Source: Spirochaeta sp. UBA5339
GTDB lineage: Bacteria > Spirochaetota > Spirochaetia > DSM-2461
Reading direction: 5' to 3'
DNA length: 64,000 bases
NCBI GenBank assembly: GCA_002408085.1
Contig: DHQL01000024.1
Span: 56,514-120,513 of the forward strand
Part shown: one piece after another, positions 61,318 to 64,000 of the stretch
Layout of the letters: each line of letters begins with the position of its first letter
Numbering within the stretch: the first letter of the stretch is position 1
Position numbers and translations under genes: made by a program
Notes under the pieces: generated by a model
What the model saw: only the letters and a program-made list of their open reading frames with translations
Database searches by the model: none
Told to the model about the DNA's origin: nothing

Positions 61318-61396
61318 TAGACTATTCATCCCTTCAGGGTTTATAATATCCTTAAGGGCTGTAAGTCCCTCCTGTCTCCGCTGAGACGCCCGTCTC
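61318..61396 (+). promoter_or_regulatory. Promoter and structured leader of the NuoE/NuoF-GltD operon
   Basis: TAGACT (61318-61323), 18 bases, and a perfect TATAAT (61342-61347) suggest a start near 61354. The ~94-base leader contains GTCTC (61374-61378), GAGAC (61383-61387) and GTCTC (61392-61396), which can form either of two mutually exclusive short hairpins, and an AGGGC...TCCCT pair before them. Confidence 0.5.
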
Positions 61397-61447
61397 AAAT
61401 ACCCGCAGCCCCTCAATCACCCCAAAAACACATTGAGGAGCCGATCC

Positions 61448-61987
61448 ATGGATACGAAACAAGACCAGCGGATCCGTCCCGACCAGAGTTCTGACTGTTC
61501 TCTGGACCCTTCGGATATCATTCCTCAGCTTGACCGGATCATAGATGAGTATGACGGAACAGAGGGAGCCCTTATTCCGGTGCTCCAGTCGGCCCAGAAC
61601 CTTCTGGGCTACCTCTCCCGGGAGGTGCTGATCCATATCAGTGAATCCCTGAAGATCCCCTTCAGCGAAGTTACGGGAGTCGTCTCCTTCTACTCATTCT
61701 TCTCCACCCATCCCAGGGGCAAGCACATTGTCCGTGTCTGTCTCGGAACAGCATGCTATGTCAGGGGCGGGAAGGAGGTCCTTCAGTCCCTTGAGAAGGT
61801 TCTCGGCATCAGGGTCGGTGAGACAACGGAAGACAGGCTCTTCTCTCTTGAGGTAGGACGCTGTTTCGGCGCCTGCGGACTGGCCCCGGTTGTAATGGTG
61901 GATGACAGTGTACATCAGCGGGTAAGACCTGCGGCTGTCCGGGATATCCTCGATCAATACAGAGAGGAGGTCTCCGATGCGTCATAA
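61448..61987 (+). CDS. NuoE-like [2Fe-2S] thioredoxin-fold subunit (HndA/HydA-type electron carrier)
   Basis: A 179-aa subunit related to the 24-kDa NuoE. Motifs: GALIPVLQSAQNLLGYL, VVSFYSFFSTHPRGKHIVRV, and the four [2Fe-2S] cysteines in CLGTACYVRGG and CFGACGLAP. The ATG at 61448 has GAGGAG seven bases upstream; a TTG at 61433 would contain that site. Its stop overlaps the start of the NuoF-like gene by 11 bp. With that partner it forms the NAD(P)H-oxidising module of soluble enzymes such as bifurcating hydrogenases, formate dehydrogenases or transhydrogenases. Confidence 0.93.
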   Translation: MDTKQDQRIRPDQSSDCSLDPSDIIPQLDRIIDEYDGTEGALIPVLQSAQNLLGYLSREVLIHISESLKIPFSEVTGVVSFYSFFSTHPRGKHIVRVCLGTACYVRGGKEVLQSLEKVLGIRVGETTEDRLFSLEVGRCFGACGLAPVVMVDDSVHQRVRPAAVRDILDQYREEVSDAS

Positions 61988-64000
61988 GATAAAATCACCC
62001 TCTGACCTGATTACCCTGCGGGAATCACTGATTAAGCAGAGAGATCCCCGTGCCGGTGAAAGGTCTGTCAGGATCTGTACCGGCGGCGGCTGTATCGCCT
62101 CGGGTGCCCTTGAACTGCGGGACTCACTGAAGGAGTTACTGGAGAAGGAGGGCCTTGATATCCCTGTTAATGAGACAGGATGCATGGGGCCCTGTGCCCA
62201 CGGCCCCGTACTCAATATTCAGCCCGATGATATTTACTACAGAGGAGTCACGGCGGCGGATCTTCCCCTGATCGCGACTGAGCACCTCCGGAACGGACGG
62301 GTCGTTGACTCCCTTCTTATGGACAGGGGGATTAACAGTATAGAAGAGAAGATCGTTCTTAGAAACTGCGGCCGCATAGACCCCCTTGATATTGAAGATT
62401 CCATCCGGGAGGGCGGCTACGGAGCACTGGCAGGAATACTGGAAGAAGGCCGGGACCCGGAGTCCGTTATCGGCGAACTGAAAAAGTCCGGTCTCCGGGG
62501 CCGGGGAGGAGCCGGCTTTCCCACATGGATGAAGTGGGACTTTACCGCCCGGGCGGATGGAGAGGAGAAGTATGTGCTCTGCAACGGTGATGAAGGAGAT
62601 CCCGGGGCCTTTATGGACAGAAGTGTCCTGGAGGGGGACCCCCACACTCTTATAGAGGGCATGTTGATTGCCGCGGTAACCATAGGCGCTGAAAGGGGCT
62701 TTATCTATGTCCGGGCCGAGTATCCCCTGGCCGTTTCCCGTCTGCAGAGGGCCCTGGATCAGGCCCGGGAGTACGGCCTTTTGGGATCTCATATCCTGGG
62801 TTCCTCCTACTCGGTGGATCTTTCCATCCGTATGGGATCGGGAGCCTTTGTCTGCGGCGAAGAGACGGCCCTGATCAACTCCATTGAAGGAAAAAGGGGA
62901 GAACCCCGTCCCAGGCCTCCCTTTCCCGCCCGGAAAGGACTCTGGGGAAAGCCGAGCCTCCTGAACAATGTGGAAACCTATGCCAATATCCCTGCCATAT
63001 TTTCAAAGGGTGCCGACTGGTACGCCTCTTTCGGTACTGAAAACAGCAAGGGAACAAAGGTCTTTGCCCTGGCGGGAGCCGTCAGAAATACAGGGCTTGT
63101 GGAGGTCCCCATCGGAACGCCCCTGGGAGATCTTATCTTTGAAGTGGGCGGCGGCATCAAGGGAGGAAAACCCTACAAGGCCGCCCAGATCGGAGGGCCC
63201 TCGGGGGGCTGCATCCCCCTGAAGAATCTTGGTGTTCCTCTGGACTACAATGACCTTAAGGAGCTGGGAGCCATAATGGGTTCCGGCGGTCTGGTTGTAA
63301 TGGATGATGAGAGCTGCATGGTGGATGTGGCACGGTTTTTCCTGGAATTTGTTCAGGAGGAGTCCTGCGGCAAATGCGTCCCCTGCCGGGTGGGAACAAA
63401 GAGGATGCTGGAGATCCTGGAACGGATTGCCGGGGGCGAGGGCAGGGAAGGTGATATCGATACCCTTGTGGACCTGGGAAATATTATAAAAGATACCGCC
63501 CTCTGCGGACTGGGACAGACGGCTCCCAATCCGGTGTTGTCGACGATCCGTCACTTCCGCAGGGAGTATGAGGACCATATCCTGCGGGGCCACTGCGAGG
63601 CCGGGGTCTGCTCCGGTCTTGTCCGGGCGCCCTGTCAGAGCGCCTGTCCGGCGTCGGTGGATATACCCGGATTTATCTCTCTGGTAGGTGAAGGGCGTTA
63701 CAGCGAGGCCCTCAGGCTCCACAGGGAGAGAAACCCTTTTGCGGGAGTCTGCGCCAGGGTCTGTTTTCATACCTGTGAGGAGCACTGCCGCCGCTGTTCC
63801 CTGGATGATGCTGTCTCCATCCGCGGCATAAAGAGATTTATGGTAGACCAGGAGGTCACCATTCAGGCTCCCTCCACCCTGGAGATTAAGGAGAACGAGG
63901 GACGGAAAATTGCCGTAATCGGAGCGGGACCGGCGGGTCTCTCTTGCGCCTGCTTCCTGGCTCGGATGGGTTACCGCCCTGATGTGTTTGAGGCTTCCCC
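61977..64000 (+). CDS. NuoF-like flavoprotein fused to GltD/NfnB-like FAD domain (3' end outside the window)
   Basis: At least 674 aa, open at the window edge. Order: N-terminal thioredoxin-like [2Fe-2S] domain (CTGGGC, GCMGPC; ~1-120); NuoF core with the FMN site GLRGRGGAGFPTWMKW and CNGDEGDPGAFMDR; the NADH site GAFVCGEETALINSIEGKRG; the [4Fe-4S] motif ESCGKCVPCRVG with a later CGLG; then a cysteine-rich segment (CQSACPASVDIPGFI, GVCARVCFHTCEEHCRRC) as in glutamate-synthase small subunits; and an FAD/NAD Rossmann start, IAVIGAGPAGLSCACFLARM. It oxidises or reduces NAD(H) and probably links to NADP(H) or ferredoxin. It is translationally coupled to the NuoE-like gene by an 11-bp overlap. Confidence 0.92.
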   Translation, partial: MRHKIKSPSDLITLRESLIKQRDPRAGERSVRICTGGGCIASGALELRDSLKELLEKEGLDIPVNETGCMGPCAHGPVLNIQPDDIYYRGVTAADLPLIATEHLRNGRVVDSLLMDRGINSIEEKIVLRNCGRIDPLDIEDSIREGGYGALAGILEEGRDPESVIGELKKSGLRGRGGAGFPTWMKWDFTARADGEEKYVLCNGDEGDPGAFMDRSVLEGDPHTLIEGMLIAAVTIGAERGFIYVRAEYPLAVSRLQRALDQAREYGLLGSHILGSSYSVDLSIRMGSGAFVCGEETALINSIEGKRGEPRPRPPFPARKGLWGKPSLLNNVETYANIPAIFSKGADWYASFGTENSKGTKVFALAGAVRNTGLVEVPIGTPLGDLIFEVGGGIKGGKPYKAAQIGGPSGGCIPLKNLGVPLDYNDLKELGAIMGSGGLVVMDDESCMVDVARFFLEFVQEESCGKCVPCRVGTKRMLEILERIAGGEGREGDIDTLVDLGNIIKDTALCGLGQTAPNPVLSTIRHFRREYEDHILRGHCEAGVCSGLVRAPCQSACPASVDIPGFISLVGEGRYSEALRLHRERNPFAGVCARVCFHTCEEHCRRCSLDDAVSIRGIKRFMVDQEVTIQAPSTLEIKENEGRKIAVIGAGPAGLSCACFLARMGYRPDVFEAS

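Overview
The window looks like a chromosomal segment of a free-living, probably anaerobic, saccharolytic spirochaete. This placement is inferred from gene content: lipoproteins with loose lipoboxes, a sugar-binding protein whose signal peptide ends FAGGQQE without a cysteine, giant Ig-like surface proteins, and a NuoE/NuoF-type NAD(P)H oxidoreductase. I see no rRNA, tRNA, CRISPR array, insertion sequence or prophage. Coding density is high, with about 43 genes on both strands.

Layout, left to right. (1) 0-3.8 kb: a tandemly duplicated divergent cassette, in which a CrtC/AttH-like lipoprotein faces a MarR regulator, with the same 95-bp promoter gap in both copies. (2) 3.9-9.5 kb: an OprB-like porin, an EamA exporter, and a minus-strand run of CmoM-like tRNA methyltransferase, AraC regulator and HD-GYP phosphodiesterase. 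(3) 9.8-16 kb: alanine dehydrogenase, then a translationally coupled MATE / RNase D / DUF1638-hydantoinase fusion operon. (4) 16-23 kb: small conserved proteins, a metallo-beta-lactamase hydrolase, YwbE, an RhlE helicase, an exported FMN/FAD fumarate-reductase-like lipoprotein with a palindromic promoter, and a LysR regulator.

(5) 23.1-41.0 kb is the most striking part. It is an 18-kb operon for a 1624-aa Ig-repeat protein with an apparent C-terminal outer-membrane barrel, a 3893-aa Ig-repeat lipoprotein with an apparent C-terminal beta-propeller, and a membrane-anchored solute-binding-like protein. The Ig domains are organised in triplets marked by an acidic D-x-D-x-D-x-P linker with a period near 320-340 residues.

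(6) 41-53 kb: a decayed HEPN gene, radC, a dbpA-rhlE helicase operon, an MFS transporter, a second AraC regulator facing a PHP-family protein that has lost most metal ligands, a PfkB kinase, a peroxiredoxin behind an apparent sigma-54 promoter, DUF502, a divergent NagB-like protein, a second EamA transporter and an unknown protein. (7) 53.8-59.6 kb: an ABC sugar importer without its ATPase, plus a cytoplasmic GH78 alpha-L-rhamnosidase, which together suggest rhamnoside uptake and hydrolysis. (8) 59.7-64 kb: a DUF3592-like membrane protein, then a NuoE-like subunit overlapping a NuoF-GltD fusion cut by the window edge, which suggests a flavin-based NAD(P)H/ferredoxin enzyme.

All functional assignments come from reading the translated sequence and recalling family motifs; no database search was run.
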